From positions 495,867-559,866 of the forward strand of contig KB445795.1 in assembly GCA_000320605.2 (NCBI GenBank): DNA of 64,000 nt, given 5' to 3'. The notes under the pieces were generated by a model. That model was not told the DNA's origin. It worked only from the letters and a program-made list of their open reading frames with translations, and ran no database searches. Shown piece by piece: positions 44,295 to 56,102 of this stretch. Both the position numbers and the translations under genes were made by a program. Source of the stretch: Gelatoporia subvermispora B (lineage: Eukaryota > Basidiomycota > Agaricomycetes > Polyporales > Gelatoporiaceae). Every line of letters begins with the position of its first letter. The stretch's first letter is position 1.

Positions 44295-45489
44295 TTCGAA
44301 TAGCTGTTACAGGTTTTGCGATGAAACCGAGTAAAGCCACAGCGAGGATTAGCAAGGGTGGGGGTACAGCAAGGAGAGCACAGACTCGCCATATATAATA
44401 ACTTAAAAATTTAATGTTTGGGCCCGTATATGCGAGCGAAAGTGGGTGCCAGAGTTATGACGGGTCCGAGGCAAAGCGGAATGAAGGTTCTGGGCCTCTT
44501 GGGAAAGCGGTGCTGGTGTGGCGGGAGATAATATTGGCCGAAGCAAACAAAGCAAGGCCAAGGATCATAAGGGGCCGAGGAGAGGGTGAATAATATATGG
44601 GTCAGCGCGAGGCGTGGATAGCCATGTTTACGACAGCTGCCTAAAAATGTTTTGACATAGGACCGGCGCCTACGGCCGACATCAACTCGCTCGTGAAGTT
44701 GATGTCGGTAACAGGAAGCGCCAATCACTTCCCGTTTCAGCACACAGGGGCGTACACTGTCGGACCCCGATCACACGACGGTCTTGCGTGTCGGCCAGCC
44801 GGAGCCAGCCGGCCCCACAGCGGCTCCCGGACGGCTCTCCCGGCGTGCCTCCCGATGTCTCGCCGTTGCACCGCCAATCAGCATCCATCATTCTTCCGGG
44901 CCGCTCCAGACCGCCTCAGCCTCTGCGCCGTCCGGGGTCCTCAGGTCCGCTGTCACCGCGACATCTCGGGTTTCGCTGTGGCTGTCTGTGGCCCGCTGTA
45001 GGCTGCTACACGATGCTACGCGCCGCTGTCACTCGACCCTCCTGGCTCCTCCAAGCTACCTGACTCTTGTCTCGCCCGACACCGGACCAAAGCCAATCGC
45101 TTCCGTTGCAAGGAACGCGTACCTGGCAGTCTCAGGACACCGCGGAACTGCTGCATCACACCCATGCTGTTCCACACCCACAATATATTCGGCAGACAGT
45201 GACGTACGTATAGTATATGGGCGAGTACATACCGTACATTCTCAGAACAGCGTCGAAAGAAACGGGAAAAGCGTATGGACATAAAACGTAAGCAATCGAG
45301 AATGGGCGAACCTTGTCTGCTGCGGGGCCTGCGTAGGGTGGACGCACAGTGCGAGAGAGGAATGGAAATTCGAGGGTAGTGAGACGAGTGATACTGGTGC
45401 GACAGCGTTTGATTCGCTCGATCGAGGGCTGCAATGGTTCAATGATGGCAAGATTGTGTGATACGATACAGGCGCGACAGGTGTGACAT
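44295..45489. other. 1.2 kb intergenic region, nothing recognised apart from a hairpin
   Basis: Between the phosphatase start and the eIF4A stop, both leftward. Plus-strand frames at 44784-45284 are Ser/Ala/Pro-rich without a domain and not supported as genes. The 12-bp inverted repeat at 44676-44708 is listed separately. Confidence 0.4.
44676..44708. repeat. Perfect 12-bp inverted repeat (hairpin)
   Basis: CCGACATCAACT at 44676-44687 is exactly repeated in reverse complement, AGTTGATGTCGG, at 44697-44708, with a 9-base spacer. It lies about 380 bases upstream of the phosphatase gene. Its function is unknown; it could be a protein-binding palindrome or a chance structure. Confidence 0.7.
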
Positions 45490-47032
45490 CTAGATAAGGT
45501 CGCTGGTATGCAAATTGCACGATTAGATTCAGGGACGCGCTCGAGGTCAAATCAGATACTCACGCGACGTTAAGGGGCATTTCATCAATCTGGGTGTTGT
45601 AGAACTCTGTAGACGACATATTCGTGAGACCGCGGTACCCGGAAAACGAATGCTGTCAACTGACGTTCAATATCGCGAAGCATGCGGACATCCTCAGTGG
45701 TGACGAAGTTGATGGCGACACCCTTACGACCGAAACGACCACCACGACCGATACGGTGGATGTAGTTCTCCCGGTTGGTGGGGAGGTCGTAGTTAATGAC
45801 GAGCGAGACCTGCTGCACGTCGATACCACGCGCCAGAAGATCGGTCGTGATGAGGACACGAGAAGAGCCGGAGCGGAACTCCTTCATGAGGACCTCGCGT
45901 TGCTTCTGCTCCATGTCACCGTGCTGTGCAAGAGCGCTTTAGATTGCAATCATGACGTCAGCATTCTCTAGAACGTACCATGGCGGACACCGTGAACTCG
46001 CGCGAGTGCATCTTCTCAGTGAGCCAGTCGACCTTCCGCCGGGTGTTGCAGAAGATGACAGCCTGGGTGATGGTGACAGTCTCGTACAGATCACAGAGCG
46101 TGTCAAGCTTCCACTCCTCCTTCTCAACGGCGATGTAGAACTGCTTGATACCCTCAAGGGTAAGCTCGTCCCGCTTAACGAGAATCCTGACGGGGTCGCG
46201 CATGAACTTCTTCGTCACCTCCAGCACATCGGCCGGCATGGTAGCAGAGAGCAGGACAACCTGAGTGTCCTGGGGGAGGAGCTGGAAGACCTCGTAGATC
46301 TGATCCTTGAAACCACGCGACAGCATCTCATCAGCCTCGTCGAGACAGAAGATCTTGATGGTGTCGGTCCTGAGCGCACGACGGTTGATCATATCGAACA
46401 CACGACCGGGAGTGCCGACGACAACCTGGACGCCCTCCTGGAGCTTGGCCATGTCCTCACGGACGTTGGTGCCACCGACGCAAGCGTGGCACTCGACGTT
46501 CATGTAGTCACCGAGAGCGACAACGACCTTTTGGATCTGCTGAGCAAGCTCACGAGTGGGAGCGAGAATCAGCGCCTGAGTACCCTTGACGTTGGGGTCA
46601 AGCTTTTGGAGGATAGAGATGGAGAAGGTAGCGGTCTTGCCGGTACCGGACTGAGCCTGAGCAATGACATCGTGGCCCTTGATGACGGGCACGATAGCGC
46701 GCTGCTGGATAGCAGAGGGACGCTCGAAACTTGATGATGTGTCAACGACTCCGGTTCAGCAACTAATGCGGCCAAGGGACTCACCCGTAGGCGTAGATAC
46801 CGCGAAGGAGCTCGGCCTTCAGGTCCATGTTGTCGAAGCTGCAAATCGGAATTCATCAGTTGAGTTCGCTCAAGAGAAACTGCGTTGGGGTGCTCACTTG
46901 TCAACGATCTGGTCCCAGTTGGACTCAATCTCGCCCTCCTGGACATCCTGAAGAGTTTCCCTGTAGGATGGGGCGATTCAGCACTTGTACACGGACAGAA
47001 TGGCGCCCAGGGACCGCTACTCACGACGACAT
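45490..47032 (-). CDS. TIF1: Translation initiation factor eIF4A (DEAD-box helicase)
   Basis: The ATP-dependent RNA helicase of the eIF4F complex that unwinds mRNA leaders. The start exon encodes only MSS; next are [19 protein letters not shown] and [20 protein letters not shown]. Helicase motifs in order: GTGKT in [63 protein letters not shown] and [13 protein letters not shown]. The C-terminus would appear to stop at NVA, but that TGA is part of a GTGAGT splice donor. A 13-nt last exon (45490-45502) completes the conserved NVADLI end. About 400 residues in total. It is divergent from CUS1, with about 300 bases between the starts. Confidence 0.97.
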
Positions 47033-47328
47033 GATGTTTTTTCTTGTTGTTCTCGGTTATACAGTCGACTTCTGTGGTCGACTGAGAGTTTCTGAAAGAT
47101 TTGGTAGTTGCGAGGTAAACGGCCTGATGGTGGTCGAAGGACTTGTTCTGCCGCAAATTTTGTTTGGCTGAGCGGGCTCGTCAGGTCGGCGAATGCCACG
47201 TAAATCAAACTCCGACATTCCATTTCGGGTACTTATCGCGTTACGTCAGCCGCGTTCAGCGGTGTTCGCGTCTTTGCTGCAGCGGCTGCTTGCTGCTCTA
47301 CTTGTCCTCTCCACTGCCAGACGACGAA
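47033..47328. promoter_or_regulatory. Shared divergent promoter of eIF4A and CUS1
   Basis: The two start codons face away from each other across 296 bases. Contains CT-rich leader sequence before the CUS1 ATG and T-rich stretches near 47037-47046. No clear TATA box was seen on either strand. Confidence 0.45.
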
Positions 47329-49463
47329 ATGGCCACACAAGTCGCGACTGCGACAGCACTAAACGGTCTCACCAATGGTGTTAAGGCCAATGGCAAGATC
47401 AAGTCCAAAAATCAGCTTCGGCGACTGAAGCAGAAGCAGAAGAAGGCGGAGGAGAAGGCGGCTTCACCAGTACGCATATACTCTCATTAATCAGCCTTCA
47501 TTAGTTCACATTATACTAGCCCGTTAATGGGGATGAAACCACAGATGGGGAGGTGAAGATGGAGGTAGACGAGCAGCCTGGGCAAGTCGAGTACGTATCT
47601 GAGCAGTTGGATGTCAAAGGCTCTGCCCTTGAAGCATTCTCCGACGTATTTGCTCGTTTCCAGCTACCTCCCGAGTCTGCATCAGTGCGTCCTTAAGCCC
47701 TCGTGAGTTGTACTTAGTGTTCACCCGTTGGTGTCTATAGCAGAGTCGTGACCAGGAACCGTCAAAGGGCGAGGTCATCTACTCGGACGACGATATGGCC
47801 TCCGAGGGCGACTCTGAGGCGGAAGAGAAGAAGCCCCTGTCTAAGAAGAAGGCTCGCAAGATGAACCGATTGACTGTGGCGGAGCTCAAGCAACTGGTCA
47901 AGAAGCCTGAAGTCGTAGAATGGACGGACGTCACCGCTGCGGACCCTCGCTTACTCCTCCACATGAAGAGCTACCGAAACACGGTCCCTATCCCAAGCCA
48001 TTGGAGTGCCAAGCGCGACTACCTGCAGGGAAAGCGAGGTATCGAGAAGCCGCCGTTCCAACTACCCTCGTACATTGCCGACACTGGTATTGCGACTATG
48101 CGCGACGCCGTCAAGGAGAAGGAGGCAAACATGTCCCTCAAAGCAAAGACCCGGGAACGTGTGCAGCCGAAGATGGGCAAGGTTGACATCGACTACCAAA
48201 AGCTTCACGATGCATTCTTCAAATTCATGACGAAACCTAATGTCACTAGCTTTGGTGAAATGTGAGTGATTGAGCCCGCGCACTCTACGTGCGACTGACG
48301 ATTCGGAATAATCTTAGGTACTACGAAGGCAAGGAATTCGAGACACAGCTGAAGCATAAACGTCCAGGAGAGTTGTCGCCTGAGCTAGTTGAGGCGCTCT
48401 CCATCCCACCCTTGGCGCCGCCTCCCTGGTTGATTAGCATGCAGCGGTTCGGCCCCCCACCAAGTTACCCAACCCTCCGGATACCTGGTCTCAACGCACC
48501 TATTCCTGAAGGGTACGTTTGATCAGTTTTCATCCCTTGTATGCGTGGGCCTGATGTCGTAACAGCGCACAGTGGGGCTTCCATCCCGGAGGTTGGGGCA
48601 AGCCTCCGCTTGACGAGTATAATCGTCCCCTTTACGGTGACGTCTTCGGTGTATTGCCAAAGAACACTGACGCCGATGTGAGTTTTCAATCAACGGTCGA
48701 AGGACCATCTAATGTGTTTTTTGTCTGCAGGCGGGTGAACCCATCGATCGCAATCTTTGGGGTGAACTGGAACCGGAAGAAGGTGGGTTTCTTCACGTTA
48801 TGTCGCTATGATAGTACTGACGTCATTGCAGAGGAAGAGGAATCAGAGAGTGAGGAAGAGAGTGAGGAAGAGGAAATTGAGCAGCCGGTACCTATGGAGG
48901 GCCTCCAGACACCCTCGGGCATGGAGACACCATCAGGCATGACTAGTGTGGTCTCCACTGTCGCGGGCGGACTCGAGACTCCCGACTTCCTGGAACTCCG
49001 GAAGAACGCTGGCAGGCAACCATCAGAGGCTGTTGAGACGGGACCTCGCTCGCTGTACCAGGTTGTTCCAGAGAAGCAGGCGTCGGTCAGAGGCCTCATG
49101 GGCAGCGAGCGTGGTTACGATGTCAGCGCTGTCACGAGTGGAGGTGCCATCCCTGTCCTCGGCGACGAGAGGGGCTCGAGGGTGCGTCATGTCGATCTTT
49201 TCGTTGCGAGGTTACAGACTGACTTGCCCGGACAGCGTCGGGCGAATGGTGTCGACATTTCCATCGACGCGTCAGAATTGGAGGGCATGTCAGAGGAGGA
49301 GCTTCGCAGGAAGTACGAGCAACATGCACGCGGATCAGCGGGCGTGCCTGGAGCAAACGGCCGCGAAGATTTCTCGGACATGATTGGGAAGGAGATGGCC
49401 AAACGAAAGCAGAAGGCCGACAGAGACAGAGATAACAAGAGGGAGAAGGAGTTCAAGTTCTAG
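47329..49463 (+). CDS. CUS1: U2 snRNP splicing factor SF3b subunit 2 (CUS1/SAP145)
   Basis: A component of the SF3b complex that helps U2 snRNP bind the branch point. N-terminus: basic KSKNQLRRLKQKQKKAEEKA. Then an acidic stretch and the conserved DUF382 core (KKKARKMNRLTVAELKQLVK, DPRLLLHMKSYRNTVPIPSH, WSAKRDYLQGKRGIEKPPFQ), the PSP Pro-rich motif (YYEGKEFETQLKHKRPGELS), and PPWLISMQRFGPPPSYPTL ending in WGFHPGGWGKPPLDEYNRPL. The C-terminal part is acidic (EEEESESEEESEEEE), then TPSGMETPSGM and a Lys/Arg-rich end KREKEFKF. About eight exons with GT-AG introns. Near-complete family architecture, roughly 590 residues. Confidence 0.95.
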
Positions 49464-49726
49464 GAGATGTCGGACATTGGTCGTGTATACTGCTGGTATT
49501 GTACGTATTGTAATTTGCACCTGCTATCACTAGTTTCCCCGGTTCTACACGTTTTCCAGGCATGGTGTGTGGATATAATGCGATGTACTGGGTGTGGTGC
49601 TATCATGACGAACAGCCACTTAGAGTTTTACAAAACATGGTATGATACAGCACAACGCGGCATGGCGTGCAACCCATATGTTCCTTTCTAAATCCATCTT
49701 TCGTACACAGATCTTTCCACGGTGCT

Positions 49727-52383
49727 TCAATGTCCGTTAAGAATATTCCTATCGATGAGGTCGATGTTGCTCGCTGCCCTCATGACCGCCTTTAATCCTG
49801 ACGCAGTAATGTCGGAGTCGCTCGCGACACCCCATGCGCTGAACTTCCTTACGCCTTCCCTCTCGTATGCCAACTCGACATACGAAGCTGCCCGCACCTC
49901 AGAACCCTCACCGATTGAGTGCTCCGCATACTCGCGGATAGACACTTTGCCGTCGAGGTGGTCGTTGAGGGCGGCCACAGCAGCGGACAGCGAACCATTG
50001 CCCTGCGTTGCGATGTGCTTGAGCTTGCCGTTGATGTAGAACTCGCCCGTGAGCTCCTTGCGCCCGCTCTCGCCCAAATTCTCCATCTTGAAGCTCTGGA
50101 TCGAGAACCGGCCCTCCCGATCCGGGACCTCGTATCCGTACGTCTCGCGGAAGAGCGTGATGAGATCCGAGTATGAGATTTCTTCCGTGCCGCGGTCGCG
50201 CGTCGCACGCTGAACGGCTTCGAAGAACGATGCCTGCAGGCGTCGCGGCAGCTCGAGCTGCAGCGAGTGTAGGATCGCGGACGCGATGTCCGCCTGGCCA
50301 GACTTCGCGCTGAAGCCGACGCTCAGCTTGAGCTCCGGCAGCGGTCGGTCGCCGATTGCATTGTTCACCGCGCTGAGGACGGCACGCAGACCGGATGCAG
50401 TGATGTCCGAGTCGACGCCGAGACCCCACCACGAGGCAGCGGCGCTGCGCGTGTCTTTGATGTTCGCTGTGGGTATGACGAGCTCGACGTACGATGCTGC
50501 CTTGGCATTCTGGCCCTCGCCGATCGCGTGCTCCGAGTACTCGCGCAGCGAGAGGTCGATGTCCAGGTGTGTGCGCAGAGCATTCAGCAACGCAGACAGC
50601 GGGCCGTTGCCATCCCCGCGGATGACACGCAGGACACCATCCACCGAAATTGTGCCGTCGAACTGGCGGCGTTCGTCCACTGCTTCCTCGCCATCGACTG
50701 CGAGGTCTGATGTAGGCTCCGCAGAGATCTTGAACGACTTGAGCACCAGTCGGCCCTCGTAGGCGGACCCACCAAAGTGGTACGTCGACCGGAACGCCGT
50801 CGTGATGTCCTCGACCGTCATTTCGCGCGCCTCGCGGTCCGCAATCGTCTGGATAACCTGGTAGAACGAAATCTGCATCTTCCGCGGCATGTCCAGCCCC
50901 AGGTGCTGCTGCACGAGGTACGCAATCCCGCCTTTGCCCGATTGCGCATTGACGCGGATGACCGCCTCGTACGTGCATCCGAGGTCTGCGGGGTCGATCG
51001 GTAGGTACGGAATGTCCCAGTATTGCATCTCCCCTACCGCTGCCGCCTTGGCATGCCGGGTGCGCTGCGCCTCGAAACCCTTCTTGATCGCATCCTGATG
51101 CGAGCCAGAGAACGCGGTAAAGACGAGGTCGCCAGCATACGGGTGACGGGGATGGATCGGCAGGTCATTGCACTGCATGACGATCTCCTTCACGGCATGG
51201 ATATCACTGAAATCAACACCGGGGTTGATTCCCTGCGTATACTGGTTCAGGGCCAAGTTAACGAGGTCAACGTTGCCTGTCCGCTCGCCGTTACCGAACA
51301 GACATCCCTCAACACGGTCGGCTCCAGCAAGCATGCCGAGCTCAGCAGCTGCAATACCTTGACCTAAGAACCGACAGGTGCCATCAGTCTCGCCAAAAAT
51401 CCAAGCGGCCCTAAGCTACTTACCGCGGTCGTTGTGAGGGTGCAGACTGACAAGGATCTTTTCGCGCTCCGAGATATTACGGCAGAACGTCTCCACCTGA
51501 GGCGTACATCAGCGTCAACATCTCGCATCACAGGGCTGCCGGACCGTGTAGCTCACCTGGTCCGCGAAGTGATTTGGCGGCGCGATCTCAACAGTAGCAG
51601 GAAGGTTGAAAATGATGCGCTCCTCAAAGGCCGTTCCGGCCTTGCCCCAGGCCTCCTTCACCGCCTCGCAGACGGCAAGGGCGAATTCGGGCTCTGTCTG
51701 GGAGAACGTCTCGGGACTGTACTCAAACCGGAATTGCGTGCCGTGCTTCGCAGTGCATTCCTCCGTCAACTGCCGGATAATCTTGGTATGTTTTATTGCG
51801 AGAGCGATCGTCTCCTCCTTCGAGTTGCGGAAGACGACCTCACGGAAGGTGCAGCTCGTCGCGTTATACATGTGGATGATCGCGCGTTTGGAGCCTGCGA
51901 CAGCATCCACTGTCCGCTTGATCAGGTCCTCTCGTGCAGGGGTGAGAACCTAAGCTCAACATGCGTTCAGACATTCAGCAGGAGTTGCATGTAGGAAGAT
52001 ATGGGACTAACCTGGAGCCACACATCGTCAGGCACCTGATTCTGCTCGATCAGTCCTCGCACAAAGTTGAAGTCCGTATCGCTCGCAGCGGGATATGCGA
52101 CCTCGATCTCCTTAAAGCCGCACTTCAAGAGGGTGTGGAAGAACAGAGTCTTCTGGGGGACGGTCATGGGATTTGCGAGGGCCTGGTTACCATCCCTCAG
52201 GTCCGTGGACAGCCATACGGGAGGTGTAGTGGTGACTTTAGACGGCCATTGGCGGTCAGGGAGGTTTAGCGGGGTGTACGGTTTGTACTTTTGTGAGGGA
52301 TCGGCGCTACATAGGCGAGAAGTATCAGTTGAATGCTCACTTCTCCACTCACTGAGTATGCGCTATACTCACAGCATCGGCAT
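49727..52383 (-). CDS. LEU4: Alpha-isopropylmalate synthase with duplicated regulatory domain
   Basis: Condenses acetyl-CoA with 2-oxoisovalerate, the first committed step of leucine synthesis. ATG at 52383 gives MPML, spliced to [20 protein letters not shown]. The HMGL-like TIM barrel has [34 protein letters not shown], the metal-binding [17 protein letters not shown] and [17 protein letters not shown]. After it, the usual linker ([20 protein letters not shown]) and LeuA_dimer regulatory domain occur once (about 50350-50960) and then again (49727-50338), starting [20 protein letters not shown]. The second copy repeats the EGR...[22 protein letters not shown] and [12 protein letters not shown] motifs of the first. 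Total is about 795 residues, against about 620 in yeast Leu4. No targeting presequence is obvious. The other exons lie at 51400-52383. Confidence 0.95.
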
Positions 52384-52712
52384 GATTGGTCGTCGAGGAT
52401 AGTAGAGGTAGGAACAGGGGAGGCCTGGAAACGAGGTTCACATGTAACGGCCGAAAGTTAAGAGGGTCGTGGTCCGAGTCATGTACGACTCATGATACAT
52501 CTCGATCAGCCACTTTGCCGATTTCATCGACTGTAAAGGAAACCCCGGTCAATGATTCTAGCGCTCGTACTCTCCAACCTTCGCAAAGCCATGGTTTGGT
52601 CACTGGATTCCTTTGTAAGCCGGAAGTACATGTAATGTAATAGATGCAGAAAGAACATTCTGAGATGCTGGACGGCAAACATGAGGATTCGAGAGAGAAT
52701 ACAAGTTACGTC
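52384..52712. other. Intergenic, LEU4 promoter and 3' end of the next gene
   Basis: About 330 bases between two leftward genes. A short AT-richer stretch is present but no clear TATA box. Nothing recognised. Confidence 0.4.
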
Positions 52713-53762
52713 CTAATTCTTTAGGTCCACGATGACCGGCGTGCGTCCCCCGGAATGCAGCGCGGCGTTGACGCTGATTCTGCCCCCCGTGGGCGACAGT
52801 AAATCTCCTGTAAGTGCGGCTCCGTGAGCTTCATGAATATGGCCGAAGACATGCAGCTTGCATCGGACCATATCTGAACTCTGCATCTTCTGGGCGAGCG
52901 CTGTACAGCCAGCTCGAACGCCTTTGCGAGTTACATCACGGATACCGTGAGGAGGTGAGTGGGTGAGGAGAATTTCTGTAGACGTCGGAATTCCTTCGTA
53001 GATGACAGACCCGTTCTTCCTCTCGTACTGGAACGAGCCTTTGGAGTGCCGTGGGGCGGCCTGGGAGATTAGGTAGAGTGGATACGTAAGATATGCCGTC
53101 TGTTCTGCGAACTTCAAGGACTCACAGGTGAGCCATAGATCTGCCAGGTCCGCCCAGACGCTGACGTGATTTGTATGGATTCATGCTCGATATAATACAC
53201 GCCAGCATCTAGAAGGGATTTGCTGCGGACTGCAGCTTGAGCAGCATCCATATCCTAAAGAAAGATTTGAGCAAACCTATCGGTGCCGGTGGACTATCAG
53301 TTACCTCTGAGCTGAAAAAACGCCCCAGGCGTAAATGAAATGCCCCTCCTTCTCTCCAGTAATTATCCAAGACGAGCTACCCATGGGGACTAAGTTCACT
53401 CTGTGAATGTTCTGACAGAAGCGACCTACATCATGATTTCCAGCGATCAATCTCACGCGTAAATTGAATCTGATGAGCCGACCCGTCTATACACTCCCAA
53501 GAAAATACGTGGACGCTTACATTTTTACAGGATGAGGCAAAGACTTGATCCAATCCAGTGTGAGCTGTAATTGTGCTAGCGATCCACGACTGCTGAGATC
53601 TCCTGCGTGTAGGAGCACATCGCCAAGTGGCACAGGAAACACCCGTGAATGTGTGTCAGATATACAGATAAAACGTGTCCATGCTGACCCAGGGTGTGAG
53701 GGAGGGTTGTGAGTGTCATAAGACACGTAGACAGCTGCTGTAGCCGTGAACAGGGAAGACAT
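52713..53762 (-). CDS. Calcineurin-like metallophosphoesterase (paralogue A)
   Basis: A two-metal phosphoesterase of the UPF0046/brain-239-like type. Motifs: ICISDTHSR (metal ligands D, H), GDVLLHAGDLSSRG, LIAGNHDV, and the C-terminal HVFGHIHEAHGA. Between them are HESIQITSASGRTWQIYGSP and STEILLTHSPPHGIRDVTRK. The protein ends VIVDLKN. The start ATG at 53762 (MSSLFTATAAVYVSYDTHNP) is the first in a good position. Several GT-AG introns interrupt the frame in 53118-53517. The substrate is unknown: relatives cleave phosphodiesters or cyclic nucleotides in vitro. A paralogue at 59629-60735 on the same strand shares all of this. Confidence 0.88.
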
Positions 53763-54123
53763 ATTCCGCGAAAAATCCTCAGCCAATATTGCGCGTTATA
53801 AAGCCGATGAGGAGGAAAGTCAAATGGTTCGATAGACATGTCATATATCAAGGGACTGTAACGTAGGGTAAATCAACTACCGAATGGACCCCAGGTACAA
53901 GTACTTTAGGTACTTGCTTACCCTTGCCCCAACGTTAGACGTGGCTTCGCGCAATGATGCGCAATGGTTGACGTTCACAAAAGCTCGAAACAACAAACAG
54001 GAAACTCGAGGTCAGTGGGACAAGTATATATCGCGTTTGGTTACAAACACTGGGCTCCATACTATGAAGAATGGTAGCATCGAGCTCGAAGTTGTGGATA
54101 GTCGTGGATGTTACAGCAATTAA
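53763..54123. other. Intergenic, nothing recognised
   Basis: About 360 bases between two leftward genes. Short frame 53884-54123 has no domain. Expected to hold the metallophosphoesterase promoter. Confidence 0.4.
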
Positions 54124-55889
54124 TCAGTTCGTCGTGGCATGGGTGAACGGTGTGGTAGCGAAGCCGACCTCTCCAGCTCCAACGTCGTAAATGAAGTAGA
54201 ACCTCTCCAACCAGACCATTCCATTCATGAAGTCCAATCCGGACCCGCTACGTGTACCGAGATCGGCGGTGATCAAGTAAATGGTATTCGGGTTGCCACC
54301 AATCGCAGTGTTCAGCTGTGCATCATGTTCGACTTAGTTGCTTCTCCGCACAATTCAGCACACATACCGAGCGAGGCCAGATCTGTGCGTTAGCGGTGAA
54401 TTCGTACGCAGTCTACATCACAAACTCGCATCAGATTACTGAGTTCAGGACCACAGAAAAATCGAGTTCGGACTTACATCGCCAATAGTGAAGAACAGAC
54501 TTTGAAGTCTCGCGAAATTTGCTGGCGAAATTGTGTAAAATCCGGTTTCAGGGTCCGGCTCATTACTACCACCCACAACAGTCAAGTACCGCTGCAGCGT
54601 ATCTGCCACGCCTGGGTCAGGCCATGAATTGTGTGATGATGTCGACGAACGTACCTGTTGCGAGTAGAAGGAGAGTGGTTCCCGCATCGATGATACCTGC
54701 TGCGTTAGCCAAGATTGGGAAGCCCGAAGTGCCGTAAGTAATCGTCTGATTGATTCCGATGAAATCTTTCGAAGGCGAGGTGGCGGTAAGTGGCCTATGA
54801 CACGTTTTAAGTCATCTCCGAGGTATGACTGTGTGAACCACTTACACGAAAGAGATGGGATTATTAAACCTGCTCGGGTTGTTACCCCCGAATGTCACAA
54901 CACCATTCACATTGACCTCTTCTGTAGTTGGTTGGAATGAGATCGACACCTCATGAGCAGTCAAAACTCCTTGAGCGAATCCGGTGTCTGTGACAGTGGG
55001 AATGGTTGCTTCTGTATCCGGGAAGAGAGTACCTGAAGAAAATACTTGTCAGTATCGATACACAAGGTCTCCTCCCTTATGACGCACCGATGGTGAGGTT
55101 AGCTGGTCCGAGCCTTTTTGAGTCACATCCATCAGTCTAATCCTCGTCATAATCGTAGACAGTTACCCTAAAACTCCATCCACATTTTCAAATCCAATCG
55201 ATCTGGATGCAACTCCAAGGCCCTGGACAGTAACGTTGAACGAGCCAAGGGACAGCCTGTCGGTGAATTCCTCTCCTGGGCAAGAGTTAGAGCACGTTTG
55301 GTATCTGTAACTATAATTACCTGAGAAAGATCCCGATGGGTATGTCATAGACTACTAGACTTTATAATGACCTGGAAAGAATATACGCAACAGAGAGACG
55401 TACGACTTGCTGACCCGTGTCAACAGACGAGTTCGTCCTGACGTAGGGTTTCATTGCGCCAAGCCAAGTATTGGCCGACCCGGTGTCCACAATGAGGGTG
55501 TCTAGAACGTGTGAAATCCATAGTGCGATGGATATTACTGGATAGAGGCGCACAATTAGTGGGCGGAGTGCCGACTCCAACCTATGATTCATGAGCTATT
55601 GCAACTGAGGCATTTGTCGGGAACGACAGACCGAAGTGACATATTGAAGCGCTTCATTTGTAGCAGCAACATCGAACACAGCTCTTGCAGCATCTCCATG
55701 CACAATGCGAGTAGGGCGCTTCAGAATCGACTGAGACCTAGCGCGGTCGAGCTCGGGGATGGTCGATTCTCCGGTAAAATTGAGCTTTCTCACGACGGGC
55801 AGGTTGAATTGCGAGTCCCGGATGACGACAGGCTTCGAGACAACAGAGAGAATTACAGTGAGAACGAACAGAGGTAAAACAGGGAGCAT
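54124..55889 (-). CDS. Secreted pepsin-like aspartic protease (paralogue B)
   Basis: Signal peptide MLPVLPLFVLTVILSVVSKP, then the same propeptide wording as the 27.8 kb gene (VVIRDSQFNLPVVRKLNFTG). First catalytic motif IVDTGSANTWLGAMKPYVRT, then YSYGSGSFSGEEFTDRL and GLGVASRSIGFENVDGVLG. The second catalytic motif reads IIDAGTTLLLLATG: Asp is kept but the usual DTG/DSG is DAG. The end is GFATTPFTHATTN, close to GFATTPFTDATTN in the paralogue. About ten exons with the same plan as paralogue A. The protein is probably secreted; activity may be altered by the Thr to Ala change. The promoter block is shared with paralogue A. Confidence 0.9.
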
Positions 55890-55949
55890 GATCCTTAAGA
55901 GAGGCCGAGCTGGGACCTGCTTCGAAGGTACTATAGCGTCCTCGTCCCG

Positions 55950-56102
55950 TCCTTATATCCTCCAGCCGCCACCTGTGTTTCGAGAATAACATAATCAAAT
56001 TGCCTTAGCACGCAATACAGTGACCCAAGCTAAATACTACTTAGCCCCGACGTGCCCAGCAGCATCCCAGGATGTCGAAGTAAAACCTGGAGGCGGCCCT
56101 CA
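55950..56102 (-). promoter_or_regulatory. Promoter of aspartic protease B with the shared upstream block
   Basis: Contains GATATAAGG (TATA at 55954-55958) about 65 bases upstream of the ATG, and at 56064-56102 the block shared with 27587-27625. The 5' UTR of the two genes is of similar length. Sequence around the block is otherwise different. Confidence 0.6.

Noticed and set aside
43562..44392. A 276-codon minus-strand frame overlapping the dual-specificity phosphatase
   Set aside because: Different register, Ser/Arg/His-rich, while the 43737-44294 frame contains the HCxxGxxRS site and the full fold.
45952..46734. A 260-codon plus-strand frame across eIF4A
   Set aside because: Antisense to the helicase motifs, Asp/Leu/Val-rich with no recognisable domain, explained by the strong codon bias of eIF4A.
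49908..50978. A 356-codon minus-strand frame in another register of LEU4
   Set aside because: Same strand but a different register; Arg/His/Pro-rich low-complexity translation, while the main frame shows conserved LeuA motifs.
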